From Lingula anatina (taxonomy: Eukaryota > Brachiopoda > Lingulata > Lingulida > Lingulidae), in NCBI RefSeq assembly GCF_001039355.2, contig NW_019775621.1:175277-239276 (forward strand): a stretch of 64,000 nucleotides of DNA, read 5' to 3'. The position numbers were made by a program, and so were the translations under genes. The notes under the pieces were generated by a model, which was given only the letters and a program-made list of their open reading frames with translations, was not told the DNA's origin and ran no database searches. Below are positions 23,851 to 35,580 of this stretch, piece after piece; within the stretch, counting starts at the first letter, position 1, and every line of letters starts with the position of its first letter.

Positions 23851-24291
23851 CTGAGAATTACTTCATCCCTATTCAAATACAATTTTGGATATTTGGATAT
23901 TGAATGTGTTGAAAAAAAATGTAAAAAATGTTTTCTGATAGTTTATTAAACAGGGGCAGCTTCAGAGATATTTTCTTTACTTTCAATAGCTTTATAGTCT
24001 TCTGTTTGACTTTTTGCACTCTTAAGTGCTGCCCTCTTTTGGCAGTGCTCAGGCTAACTTGCTGCCACCTACTGGAATCCACATAGTTTACAACTCCTCA
24101 GTATGAGAGTGAAGAACCTGCAACTTTTCCTGGTCTGCATTGAGAATTAGGTGATAAAAGAAGTTGATTATTTGCTCAAAGTTCTGCAAAGCAATTCTCT
24201 CGTTGTATCCATGAATTCTTTTGGGCTCCTCTGGTCCCATCACAGCAGGCAAGAACCTATAGATAGAGTCAGTCAGGTTGAGGTATCGGTA
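22172..24291. repeat. Tandem 819-bp repeats, 2.6 copies, carrying the last exon of PM20D1 copy B
   Basis: Each unit starts with a long (AT)n array (22172-22208, about 22992-23026, about 23812-23846) and contains exon 12 plus 3' flank. The spacing between equivalent points is 819 bp. The only difference I noticed is a small change at about 22788 versus 23607. The third unit stops at a single n (24292). The near-identity and the gap suggest assembly expansion around the AT array rather than three real terminal exons. Confidence 0.85.
22304..22309 (-). terminator. Candidate polyadenylation signal, PM20D1 copy B
   Basis: AATAAA on the minus strand, 141 bp after the stop codon of the last exon (22450). 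The same hexamer recurs in each 819-bp repeat unit. Confidence 0.4.
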
Positions 24292-24975
24292 NTGGGCCTG
24301 TAGGGGAGACAGGGGATGGCTCTATTGCATCCTCCAGGTGTAATTGTTTTATATGAACACGATCATCATTGACAACTGCCCTGTCATAGTCTATAACCTA
24401 AAATAAATGATGTGGTTTCTGTTTTAATTGCTAAAACTTATATAATGAATTTTCTGTAATATTTTAATTTGTCTTATCATTATAGACCTGATTCGTCTTC
24501 AGTTGTTAATCCCATCCAGAGTTCTAGTATAAAATGATAAAATTTAAGTGTCTGAAGATCTCTAATATGTGCTGGTTTATCAATTTGAGCAATGTACGAC
24601 TGCCCTGGTGAAACAATTAAAGTAATCTGTTACAAAAACTTTCAATTCTGACTTATAAAAATGTTTTAATTGTGTCTTATTTCATTTACATTGTCAACCA
24701 ATTTTATTTGATTTGTTGATTTTGTGACATAGTTGATTGGTGCAAAACTTTTCAAAACGGACTTACATAAGTATGTTTTGGGTTCTATTTTATTTACATA
24801 TTGTAAACCAGATTTGTTACTGATTTGGTGAAGCAAGGTAATTTGTTATAAACTCCAGTGTAGAGAAGTTCCAGAAGTCACTCACATCCTGAATGGACTG
24901 TGCTGGATGTATTCTGTGGTTCACATAGACTGTAGCAACTGGAGGGAGAACATTGTCCTGAAATAAATAAATGAA

Positions 24976-25010
<35 letters not shown>

Positions 25011-25081
25011 ATGGACTGTGCTGGATGTATTCTGTGGTTGACATAGGCTGTAGCAACAGGAGGGAGAACATTGTCCTGAAA

Positions 25082-25148
<67 letters not shown>

Positions 25149-28100
25149 ATGGACTGTGCTGGATGTATTCTGTGGTTCACATAGGCTGTAGCAACAGGAG
25201 GGAGAACATTGTCCTCAAATTTTGTTTAAAAAAAAGAAAATTTATAAGAAAAATAAATAAACTTACATTAATCACTGAATATGCTTTTAATAATGATCAT
25301 TTCAAAAAATGATTGAATAGAAAGGGGATGGCCCAACAAGATAAAATTCAAATGGACAGTTGTTTAAACAGATTGTTTAACCCAGCCCAGTTTTACAGCT
25401 AAATTTAAATGGAATTCACACAGCCATACCAAGTTTCAGAGAAAACATGATATAAAATCATATGTTACACATTCAAGAACAGAAAAAAATTAAACTGTTA
25501 AGCTATTTTTCTTCCCATAAAAAAATTTAAAAAGCCATTAAATTGCTTCGTTCTCATGTTAAAATCTAAAAGCTATAAATGATGACTTTTGAACAAATGT
25601 AATTCTTTGGCATATGAAAGTATACAATGCCATTTACTTCACTAATAATAATAACAATAGGCAAGGTTTGCACATTTTTTTATTTATTTAGGGGTAATTT
25701 TGGACTCTGGACTAGAAACCAGAAATTAACGTTCCCAACTGAAATCATTGCACCATTACCAAGGACATTTAGCTCAAAATGTGCTAAATTCCAACCAACC
25801 TTTATTCCCGCATTGAATACGGTGATAGCTGTTGTAGTCCGAACTTGCCCATTTGTGGCAGGATTACTGGATAGCAGTCTAAAATCAAACAATCTTTTTT
25901 TGAACAGAATAGAATTGGACAGTAAGACTGATACATGTACACATTAGATAAAAGATTTAAAGAAAACCGGGAAAATACTGGAGTTAAAAATGAAGATTTT
26001 GTTAAGAAAATATCACAAGGACATTTTTTTCTTAATTTGCTCAGCATCTTTCAAATATAAAACAGTGGAATTGACAATTACATATAGGTAACAGAGATGG
26101 CCGGAAAATTGTTTGGTTTGGTTTCATGATGTTCTCTTTGTTATACCACTACAATACATGACTCCTTAATCCCTCATTTGGAAAAAAAAAAGAAACAGAA
26201 GTGAAAATGCACCAAGCTCATGTTCACTTTGTTTATATTAAAAAGAAGTTGGTCTTAAAATGCATACAAGTATTTCAAGGTTTTTTCCTCACCTGGAGAC
26301 ATATGGTCCTAAAAGCCACAGGTTACTCATCAAGAATTTGCCAAAGAAAGACATCTGAAACATAAATAATAAAAAGAACTGATCGAGACACATTCATCAA
26401 TCAACTAATTTTCAAACAAACATATTTTTAATGTGTCACATACTTGCAGCTCCTTCTTTCCCATAGTTGAAACTGGGTCATACTTCTCAATAACCATTTC
26501 ATAATTAATATACCTATGAGGTTTATAATCACTCTTAATGTAGTTATTAAAAACTAAATTAAAATCATAAACATTGATCAAGTTAAAAAAAAAACAACTT
26601 ACATGTGGTGCCACATGTTCCATACTAGCTGCCTCAGGTCCATAGCCAAAAAAGCTAGGGTGGGGCGAGGATTCTAACCTGCAATTTGATATACTGTTGT
26701 GATTGACATACCATGCTTTTTTAAGTTAGTCCTTGATATATGTCATAGTGGTGATTTCACGGCCAAACTTCATTTTAGAAACTTCCACATTTAAATCTAA
26801 TTAAATCAACATTTGGTAAAGATTGTTCAGATGTCTCCTTTATAATGATATTATATGAATCTGTTTATGTATGTTATTCATTGAAAAGAACTGTAACCAA
26901 GTTTTAAAGGATGTTTTCAGTTTTAAAAGGATTGAATAACTTTATTTCAGCTTCATCGCCAAGTTAGAGTTTAAAGCAGTCTGACTTTAATTACGTAAGG
27001 GTCTCTAGTAATATGTCCTAGTTCTGTTAATTGGCTTCAATATCTCTGACTTGTTTTAGGAATCACTGTAATGTATTTTGTGTGTATTAGTATAAAAGGA
27101 AAAGAACTTTGTATTAGAGATGAAAGATTTGGGATCAGAGCTCAGAGTGAAGCACAAGCAGACAAACGCTTCCTACATCAAGCAGGATACAAAGAGGTGC
27201 TAGAGGTACCTTTTGGTATGACAAAACTGAAATCTGCAGATTTGCATAAAGAAGTGACAGACATGTTGAAAAAAATTCTGTCGGAAGTGGATCGGATGCC
27301 AACTGCATACAATATAGACAAAGATGGAGACAAGCTGACAATTACAATTGTCAGGAAGAACGATCCAAGAGACCAGAAATTACTGTATGTTGAAACAGTT
27401 CCCTAAATTAGCAGCATCAAAAAGAAAAAAGTCACCATCACGCCTGAGAAAAGATCAAGAAAGAATGAAGAAATGGCAGAGCAGAAAGAAGACTTGTCAT
27501 CAGAAACAGGCAGTCCAAGCTTATACATGTGAGTCAGAAATGGGTTGCAATGCCTTGATAGAAAATGCACCAGAGAGCATGCAAACACCAGAGGATGTGC
27601 CAGAAGAAACAATATTTCCTTTCCGTGAGTGTGACTCTGTAACTGATGAACTAGACGCTTCAGCCGCTGTAAAGACAAAATTGCAGAATCTCAGAGCAAA
27701 ATTAAAGGAACTAGAAATTGTAAGAAAAAAATTAGTAGAAATTCTGAGACAATTAAAAGTTTAAAGGCCACTTGTATTGAAAGAGAATATGAAATTCATC
27801 AATTGGAATAAGAAAAATTGAGAACTGAAAGATATTGTGAACAACAGAAGGAAAAAATCAAAAGTGATCCTTTATTTCATGTTAACTGCATTTCAAAGGA
27901 AATGGTATTTTCTCTACAACAAGAAAAGAGTCAACTTTAATTTGAAAACACTGAAAATGAGAAACAATGGCAAGAAGGAAAAGGACTTTTACAATCACAA
28001 TGGCAGAAAGAGAAAGAACATTTAACTTTACTAGTAATATGAAGAAAAAGGCAATTGCTATCATAATAATGGAGAGCAATATCATTTTGTCAGCCATAAC

Positions 28101-29278
28101 CATTTTGGGCCTATATGCTCGACTGAAAATCTTCACAGCTTTAAAAGTAAAGAATTCTATTGTATTATATTTCTTGGAGCACTGACATGGTTACTGACAT
28201 TTTGTGTGGAGACAGTGTAAAAGACGCTGAAATATCCTGAGATTGCTGCAGTTTTTATGCATTCTTTGTTACTATCATAGAGTAAAAAGTTGCAGTATGC
28301 TAAGCATGAGGTGATCACCCCATGAATTTACTTTTGACGTTTGAAGAGCTGATCTCTGGAAAACCTATCATAGCTGTTGTGTACCTGCTGGAGAAGTAAC
28401 TCAGACCAAAGTGTCCCCTGTGATACATAGAAAAAAAGAGAAAGAGAGTCTCAGAAAAAAAAAGAAAAATTCTCCTTTTTCCATTATTCATGAAGGCATA
28501 TGCACTACCTAAATTCAATAAAAAATGGCTGTCCATAAATCAGACATGAGCCTAGGTTTCAAAACGGCCTCTGAACATTTACCAAATTTCAGACAAGATG
28601 TATCTCAGGAACCATCAGATTTGAATTAAAAAACACGGAACTCTGAGCTTCCATGGAAAAAGCTCCTGTCTGATAAATTCATTTTCTAGCTCTTACTTTC
28701 TCTACCTCTTACTTCAGAAAGAAGACTGGTCACATTTGCCAGTTCCAATTCCCATCATCATGACAAGAGTGGCTCTAAATCAAACTAGTAGCTCAAGACT
28801 CAAAAAGCCTTTTAAACCGATTTGGTAAAATGACTTTAGGTCTCATTCCCAATGAAATTATTGGTCTGCATAAATCGATCCAACTCCGTGGGGACTCTCG
28901 CTGAATGCAATCAGATTAAAAGACTCACATGCCTCCTTTTGTTAACAATGTGCTTGTATTATCACCAGCTTTTCTGTAGTCTACTCAATGGAAAGAGGAG
29001 GTATGTTATTTTATATTATAATACAATTTCCTCCCAGAATCTCACCTTGCTAATGCTTTGGATAAAATGCCAATGCTGGTTTCAGGAGGCGGCATGGAGG
29101 AATGGCCGCCTGGTACTTCCACCTTGAATTCCAGTGTCACGTAGCCTTTCTCTGCAGCTCCTATACTGTAAATCAGAAGAGATAAGGAAACAACCTTGAT
29201 ATGAGACTTCATTTAATCTTTGTAATATACAATGTGTATAAATGCACTATGTCTATTTTAATCAAAGCTTTCAAGGTA

Positions 29279-29341
<63 letters not shown>

Positions 29342-32300
29342 ACTAGTATATATATGGTATTTACAACATATATCAAGAGCAGGACAACTTCCAGACAAAT
29401 TTATTCACTTTTGAACCATGCAAACCTTTCAAAAATAATTGGGGAAATTGAAATAGTTATACCACAACTTAGCCATATTTCCAACAAACATTTAACACCC
29501 CATCATCATCAGAAACAAACCACTCCCACCAACACATCAGTTGTCAATCATGGTCAACTTTTCCCACTTACACGGCAACTGGCTTGTCAATCATTGGCAG
29601 GCCTACATCCAGGACAGGCATTCCCTCATCTACCATAAATTCAAGTCTGATGCCTCGGTCCTGCAGAATCTTTCCTATTTGTGCATGTCCATCGTAACCC
29701 CCAACCTGACAACATATGAGCATGCAAATGTAATTTCGTACATATCTCATGACACGAATATAATCTAAAATTAACTAGTACCAAACATATGAGAAATTAA
29801 ACTGATACAATGCTATATTTTCTTAATGACTCATTGTTTAGGATGTTATGCTAAAGGACACTATTGGAATATCCCTTCATTTCAGATTGATAAATAAATG
29901 CTTATATTTATTGGATAAAATGGCCTTATGCAATCCAGCATTACCATAGACTGCATGCTCATGATCGATTTTTAATCATAAGTAGCCAATCCCACACCAT
30001 ACAACTCGCCTAAATTCCAATGACTTCAAGTGGAGACAACAGGGCCGTAGCAACGTCCGAAGGTTCAACAGTCCGAAGGTTCATTGGTCCGAATGTTCAC
30101 TGTAGAACCTTCGGACCAACGAACCCTTGATTTAAAAACTGATGAAAATATTAGGATTTTTCGGACCAATGAACCTTCGGACTATCGCGACGCCCCCGGG
30201 ACAACAGTTTCCTTATTCCATTAAACCAGGTCTCTACCTCCGTCCTGTGCTTTCCCTACCTCTTCATCATGTCCAAGAGCAACAAACAAAGTCCTCTTGG
30301 GCTTAAATCCTCTTTTTAAGTGGAATTCCAAGGCTTCAAGAATACCCTGAAAATAAGTCAAATTGTGTCATGAAAACTGCAGTAATAATAAAAATAATCA
30401 AGGAAATTCAAAGAGTTTTCTGTGGCACTATTTGTGAGCCAGCTTGATATATGTGCAATATTAATAAATACAGCACAAGCATAAAGAATCATTTTAACTA
30501 CCAGAACGCCATCTTTGTTATCCAGCGTTCCTCGCCCATAGAGGTGACCATCTTCTGTGATGACCCCATCAAATGGTGGATGTTCCCAGCCCTCGTCTGA
30601 GGCAGGTACAACATCAAGGTGAGCAGCAAGAAGATACGGCTTCAACTCCGGGTTTGTGCCTGGAGTGAGACAAAATATTTGGTCAACCCAAAGGTAGAGG
30701 TGCTTTAACAAGGAAGGTACAGGCATTACTCAGAAATCAAAATGGGATTACTTTATCTTTTTGGGCATCTCATATAAAGAAGAATTAAAAATCAACAGGT
30801 GGGTAACATCCCCATGATGCATACTGGTAAATTTATATGACAATCATCTCTTAAAGGCAAAGAAACTGCCGGTAGCTCTGGTGGAACGGACATGTAACAA
30901 GATCAAATGGTCTGAAAAATATAATTCTGCAAGGCATATACAAGTGTACATGACTTGATAGGTTGATCATTTGTTTTAATAAAAGAGATATGATAGTCAT
31001 CCAGTATCTTTTGTCAAGGTCAGGCCAGCCTCTATTACATTTTCATGGATATTCATCACCTTCATACTAAATGACATGTCTAACAACAAATGCCTACCAT
31101 TATATTTTCATTGGCATCTGAATGCACTTATTATAAACAAGAAAAAAATTCTCATCTGAAAACAAATTTTTATTTTCAAATTTAAAAAAATTTATTTAAT
31201 TCATTTTAGACCAGATATAGACTCTCTGGCATATAAACACATGCCTATTTGTTTGTTTTTTTATAACATGTTTTCTTTCTCCTACAGTATCTTGCAGACA
31301 AAGGCAACATAGTTTAAGTGAGCTCTTTGTGTGTACAAAGAAAAAGACTGGTGAAGACACACATATATCTTCTTGTTGGCATCTTGATGTTATGAACAGC
31401 GTACCTCGAACAGCATTCATCCATCATCAGTTACCACAGTCTGCAGTGTGCCTCATATAATACTAACCTACACTTGTCCAAAAAAGTTTGGAAACATGAA
31501 ACTGTTTCTCAATAATGAAAAACTATGTTATGCAGTTAGAAAATCTTCATTGTATATGTAAAAAGTAACAAATGGTGGGTGAAATTTATTCATCAATATT
31601 TGGTTAAAATACTTATCTGAGCTCATATGATTATTTTATAGTTATTAGAAATAACAATGTTTACGAAAATTTTTGTTCAAGTGTAGATTTAGGGGTTTCA
31701 GGTAAATAGCTCCTTCATATAGCACTCCAAAGTCTCAGATACAGTTAAAGGTTAATTCTATTCCAGATTTCATGGGATTTAGAAGAGAGTGGTACAAAAA
31801 TATATAGAGTGCAATGTGGTTTAATCAATGAAAGTTAGTGGGCAGAATGTAAAACTTGGAATATTTTTTCTCCTTGTTTTCTTTTAAGTTCTATAGAATA
31901 AAAGTCGTCACAGGTACTAGTACTTGTATATTGTCCCTAAATAAAATAGTATGGTTAGTCATTAAGGCTGATTATTATATTGACTGCAGTCAAAGGGAGT
32001 CCCTACTACATTTTAATTGCAAAACAAATAAAAAATATATTTAATGAATGAAAATAAAATTGTAAAATAAAAATACAATGTTATATAACTGTTACATTAT
32101 AATTAATAATTATTACATTGTTCAATACAACCTATACCTGTACTGTACCTGGTAATTCATAGAGCAAACTATAGCCATTTACCACTTGGTGATGTACTAA
32201 CGGTGAATTATGGATTGTGGGGAATTCTGGAATAAATTTAAAAAATAAAATAAAACTAAGTGCATGCTAACTGTACTTCAAGTTTCAAAGTATTTGACTT

Positions 32301-32948
32301 CACTATAACCATAACCGTAATACATTCATATACAGTGAATTAATATACTGCTACACCTGTAGTTACATATGTATACATATATATAGTTACACGTATGGCA
32401 CATAGCATTTTTTCACAAACAAAAGGTATATACATAGCGGTTTCTTTTTTCGCAAAGAAAACAAATCACTATTATGTGTATTACGTATATCAGCACACCC
32501 CCCCCCCTCAAACACGTACACACACTTCCCGCAACAGTGCGACACGCCCCTTTCAAGACAGTTATTAAACGTGACCCCCCCCCCCTCCCCGACCACTGTT
32601 TTTAATGTGGATATAATAAATTTTACCTCTCTTTAGAAAAAATTGAAACTTGAGCAGCTCGTCCCGATTGTAGTCATGCTTAGATGTCGACACAGTTTTA
32701 AAACGAAGAGCATGAACAAACCGGTCAACAACGTCTCCATCGGCACGAATGTAGTCTTCGTCCGTGACTTTGCACGGTTTGTAATCTATCTCCCGAATTT
32801 CAAAAGTCAGCGCTCGTATTAAACATACTAGAAATAACGACGTGGATATGATAACAGTGAGAAGGCCCAGCTTGCAGAATAATCCTCCGAGAGACCTGCC
32901 TATCGGTTTGGTTGGTCTTGTTGATATCGACCGACCCGAGGCAGCCAT
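22450..32948 (-). CDS. PM20D1: PM20D1-type M20 metallopeptidase, copy B (last two exons disrupted in the assembly)
   Basis: Same family and exon phases as copy A. Exons are 32948-32627, 32226-32149, 30659-30502, 30346-30260, 29705-29572, 29165-29046, 26678-26603, 26354-26293, 25878-25800, 24957-24886, a truncated exon 11 (24397-24293), and exon 12 present three times (22685-22450, 23504-23269, partial 24291-24088). The N-terminus has a signal-anchor helix (about residues 27-44). The ligand motifs [28 protein letters not shown] and KRIHG are all visible. If exon 11 were full length the protein would be about 532 residues. A single n at 24292 fuses half of exon 11 to a fragment of exon 12, so the gene is broken as written but probably intact in the animal. 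Intron 6 is about 1.9 kb longer than in copy A and holds a decayed ORF. Copy B differs from copy A at many residues, so it is a true paralogue. Confidence 0.85.
24292..24292. other. Single-base assembly join (n)
   Basis: Joins a partial third copy of exon 12 to the middle of exon 11 of PM20D1 copy B. The first about 70 bp of exon 11 (plus-strand order) and the intron between the two exons are missing. Confidence 0.95.
24886..25213 (-). repeat. Exon 10 of PM20D1 copy B with two extra partial copies separated by TTTA arrays
   Basis: The functional exon (24957-24886) has an acceptor and a GTGAGT donor. Two further copies end at 25075 and 25213; both carry the start of the exon ([20 protein letters not shown]), but a (TTTA)n array of about 51-75 bp replaces the end of the exon and the donor. 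The copy at 25075 has a CAG acceptor; the one at 25213 has GAG. From either extra acceptor to the real donor the length is not a multiple of three (190 and 328), so using them would shift the frame. Confidence 0.8.
27071..28185 (+). pseudogene. Decayed ORF of unknown function with coiled-coil-like tail, inside intron 6 of PM20D1 copy B
   Basis: An open stretch from 27071 ends at 27406 (KDGDKLTITIVRKNDPRDQK). After a frameshift, a second stretch to 27764 carries the basic motif SPSRLRKDQERMKKWQSRKK, an acidic linker and a helical end (LQNLRAKLKELEIVRKKLVE). Past another frameshift, charged Q/E/K-rich sequence with stops continues to about 28060. Copy A has no counterpart at this position, so the block was inserted here, on the strand opposite to the host gene. 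The layout resembles transposon-linked or retroposed genes, but I do not recognise the family. Confidence 0.45.
28539..28674. mobile_element. Small inverted-repeat element with ATCAGACATGAGC ends (copy in PM20D1 B intron 6)
   Basis: The left end ATCAGACATGAGC and right end GCTCCTGTCTGAT are reverse complements with one mismatch. The same element, with exact ends, sits in intron 6 of copy A (41862-41964). No ORF. Confidence 0.65.
28840..28915 (+). mobile_element. Single arm of the foldback family seen at 485-694
   Basis: Contains TCATTCCCA, then AAATCGATCCAACTCCGTGG, then GGACTCTCGCTGAATGCAAT. The order of blocks follows the left arm of the foldback at 485-694. The opposite arm is absent, so it is a solo or truncated copy. 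Confidence 0.45.
29282..29356. repeat. (AT)n microsatellite
   Basis: About 75 bp of AT dinucleotides with few interruptions, in intron 5 of PM20D1 copy B. Confidence 0.95.
30070..30183. repeat. Inverted-repeat element with perfect 24-bp arms
   Basis: Arms 30070-30093 and 30160-30183 are exact reverse complements. The motif GTCCGAAGGTTC also repeats just outside (about 30056-30067) and inverted inside (about 30112-30123). Imperfect outer pairing (GGCCGTAGCAACGTCC with GGACTATCGCGACGCCC) suggests the element spans about 30040-30198. It lies in intron 4 of PM20D1 copy B and is absent from copy A's intron 4. Confidence 0.8.
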
Positions 32949-33000
32949 GTTTTAGCACCCGCATGAGAACAGAAACGAACTCGACGGGGCGTGACTAAAG

Positions 33001-34930
33001 CGTGCTACACGCGCGCCTCCCGTCGCTTCATTCTTTAAACATTGCTTTTCAGAGGTAAATGTTTATGTAAGGTAGCCGAGATATGTTGCACTCTTTGCTA
33101 TAAAGATGATTTCTTTACATTAATTATGCAATTAATTTGTAATTAAGTGTAAAAATACGTGTACCTAGGAGAATGGGGCAACCCAAGGTCACAAAAACCA
33201 TGTCGGCGTCCTACTTAGCGGCGGTATTCTGAATATATATACACATTCATACATATTTTTTCTTGATAATAAATATTTTTAAGACCTTCACACCGTTTAG
33301 TATTTTTCATTGTTAAAAAACTTTTTAAACACTAATCATCTAACATAAAACATTTATTTCATCATAAGTTTACAGTTAGAGATACATAAAGAATATTCAG
33401 GAATTTATAATAAAAGGCATCAAATAATTGGTGCAAAATATTCCCAGATTTCATCCCATTTTGTTTGAGATATAATCTAATTCTGGCTTCATTTTCCAAT
33501 TCTCTTCATTTCAGTTTTCAATCTATATTTGAAGTCAATAAGTGAATGGTTTCTTTCACAAATCGCAGTATTATATGATAATTAAAATGCTTCTAAAAAT
33601 CACAAGTTATGATGTGATTGTTTTAAAATCACCTTCATAATTCTTTTACTTCTATTCATAAGAACAAACAATGTACAATGTTTACCAAAGCATGCAATGC
33701 ACTTGTATTATTTTTTTTTTTCAAAAACAAAAATTTCTTTGGCAACTGAATAAAATATAAGTACCACAAAATCTATACCATAACACTCATCAAAACCATT
33801 ATACTTTATTGTTTATTAAAAGAATTTGTTAATAACATTGAGTAAAATTACCTACAGTTCTATCCTTTTGACATTAACCAATCATCTACAGCATGCCATT
33901 TGACAACAATAATAAATCACTTAATATGATCAAAAATCTTTGGATATCATTCAGTTTTCTAGTTATATTTAAATAATTAAAGCCTAAGTTAATAATGTCT
34001 GGTAAAAAAAAATCCTCTCTCCCTCTCTTATTTTGTAGATAGCTAGATAGACCCTACTACAACCAAATAAAAATCAAACAAGGTTTCAAGTTGGTAACCC
34101 AACAATAAACACACTACTTTTTCACCATAAAAAATGGTTTTCTTACACATCTTTTCAATAATGCAAAACTATCACTGGCCAGTTCTCAACACTTCTTACA
34201 TTATCTTTTCTTAAAATTTCCTTAGAAATTGACAATAATACCTTCCAAATCCTTTTTTACATGATAATCAAATAATTTCTTCCAAAGACTACCAAATTGC
34301 ACAATTTCAATGCAACAAATAATTAATGTAGATAACAAAATCTCTTCGTAAAAAAAAAGGTTAATAATCATTTAAAAATAATTTTCTGCATTATGAAGCA
34401 GACATCCTGGACTAAGTTAATAGAATATCATGCTAAAATATTCTATCTTAATGTTTGTTTTCTTGCATAAAATCTTACATTCACATAAGACACTGTCAAA
34501 TAAAATCCCCATCCCGATGAACAACTTGAATCAAATAAATAATAAATAAATATATCATTCAATACATGTATTTGAATACTGTTTTTTCAACCTCCCACTG
34601 ATACATACAATGATGTTGTAGAGCTGAACAATTACAACAGAATAAATGAACAAAAAGTTCAAAACAGTTACTATAAGGATAATGTTATCTGTATCAAAAA
34701 CCGTGGAATGATGTTATCATAAGTATTATCATTGAGTTCATTAATACTTATTTTTTGTTTATTTCTGTGGAATATTAAATGACCAAAAATGGTCTATCAC
34801 TGTTAGCTGACAATTTTCAATAGCTTTAAATATTCTTTGAATTCTTTTTGTGCTTGGTTTTTCCTGGTATAACTCTATTGTGCTGCCCTCTGTTGTACAG
34901 AGTGATATGCTGCTGCCCCCTATTGAGGTT
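33001..34930. other. Intergenic spacer between PM20D1 A and B (first version)
   Basis: AT-rich, no coding signal. It repeats, with small differences, at about 35990-37930. Confidence 0.6.
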
Positions 34931-34938
34931 CCCATAGT

Positions 34939-35168
34939 TTACAATTCCTCAGTATGGGAGTGAAGAACCTGCAACTTTTCCTGGTCTGCGTTGAGAATAA
35001 GGTGATAAAAGAAGTTGATTATTTGCTCAAAGTTCTGTACGGCGATTCTCTCATTGAATCCATGAATTCTCTTTGAATCTTCAGGCACAAGAACGGCAGG
35101 CAGGAATCGGTAGACAGACTTAGTCAGGTCCAGGTAGTGCTTTGTATCTGTGTTTCCCATAAGAATAC
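34939..35168 (-). pseudogene. PM20D1: Second version of PM20D1 copy A last exon (probable alternative haplotype)
   Basis: A 230-bp terminal exon with an AG acceptor and a stop, encoding the same residues as 38163-37934 ([20 protein letters not shown] through the stop). No matching upstream exons of its own lie before it; the sequence joins by a single n to another exon 1. An allelic duplicate is the simplest explanation. Confidence 0.75.
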
Positions 35169-35566
35169 CTACAATAAGCAAACGCAATTGTTACTATAAT
35201 TGCTTATCTAGATATTTACTATAAATATACCATAATTAAAAAATGTACTTAGAAGCACTTAAACATTTTCAACCTAAATGACATTGTAAAAAAATAAACA
35301 AGTATTGCCTTTATTTACTTTTGCTAATACCATTATTATGGCAACAACAGAGATTCCAAATTTAGAGATGAAAAACACAATGGGGACTTGACAATGTATA
35401 AAATGTATGAATTATGCAATACAGTTTTCATCAAGAGAACAGTGGATATGTATTGGCTATGCAAGGATTAAACAAATTTAAAGCTTTGCCAAATCAAATT
35501 AGAAATTTACTTTCAATTAACGTTAAAAGCATGATATCACTCACAACCAGCTTCTCCCAAAGCAAT

Positions 35567-35567
35567 N
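35567..35567. other. Single-base assembly join (n)
   Basis: Separates the two versions of the 3-kb block. The sequence to its left matches the end of the right block (38564), and the sequence to its right matches the start of the left block. Confidence 0.95.
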
Positions 35568-35580
35568 CCACCCTCCCCGC

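Larger units (their letters stand above)
32593..35566. repeat. 3-kb duplicated block, left copy (exon 1 of PM20D1 B through exon 12 of PM20D1 A)
   Basis: Corresponds to 35581-38564 at an offset of about 2990 bp, with scattered substitutions and small indels along its whole length. It contains copy B exon 1 (32948-32627), the roughly 2-kb spacer and a second version of copy A's last exon (35168-34939). It ends exactly at a single n. This is what two alleles of the interval between genes A and B would look like if placed in series. Confidence 0.85.

Noticed and set aside
24817-25180. Membrane-like YLFI-repeat proteins
   Set aside because: TTTA microsatellite translation joined to exon 10 fragments, not separate genes.
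33001-33060. Possible ALDH1L2-like first exon upstream of PM20D1 copy B (TTTTCAGAGGTAAATG)
   Set aside because: Resembles the exon 1 donor of ALDH1L2 only superficially; there is no ATG-led leader peptide and no following exon.
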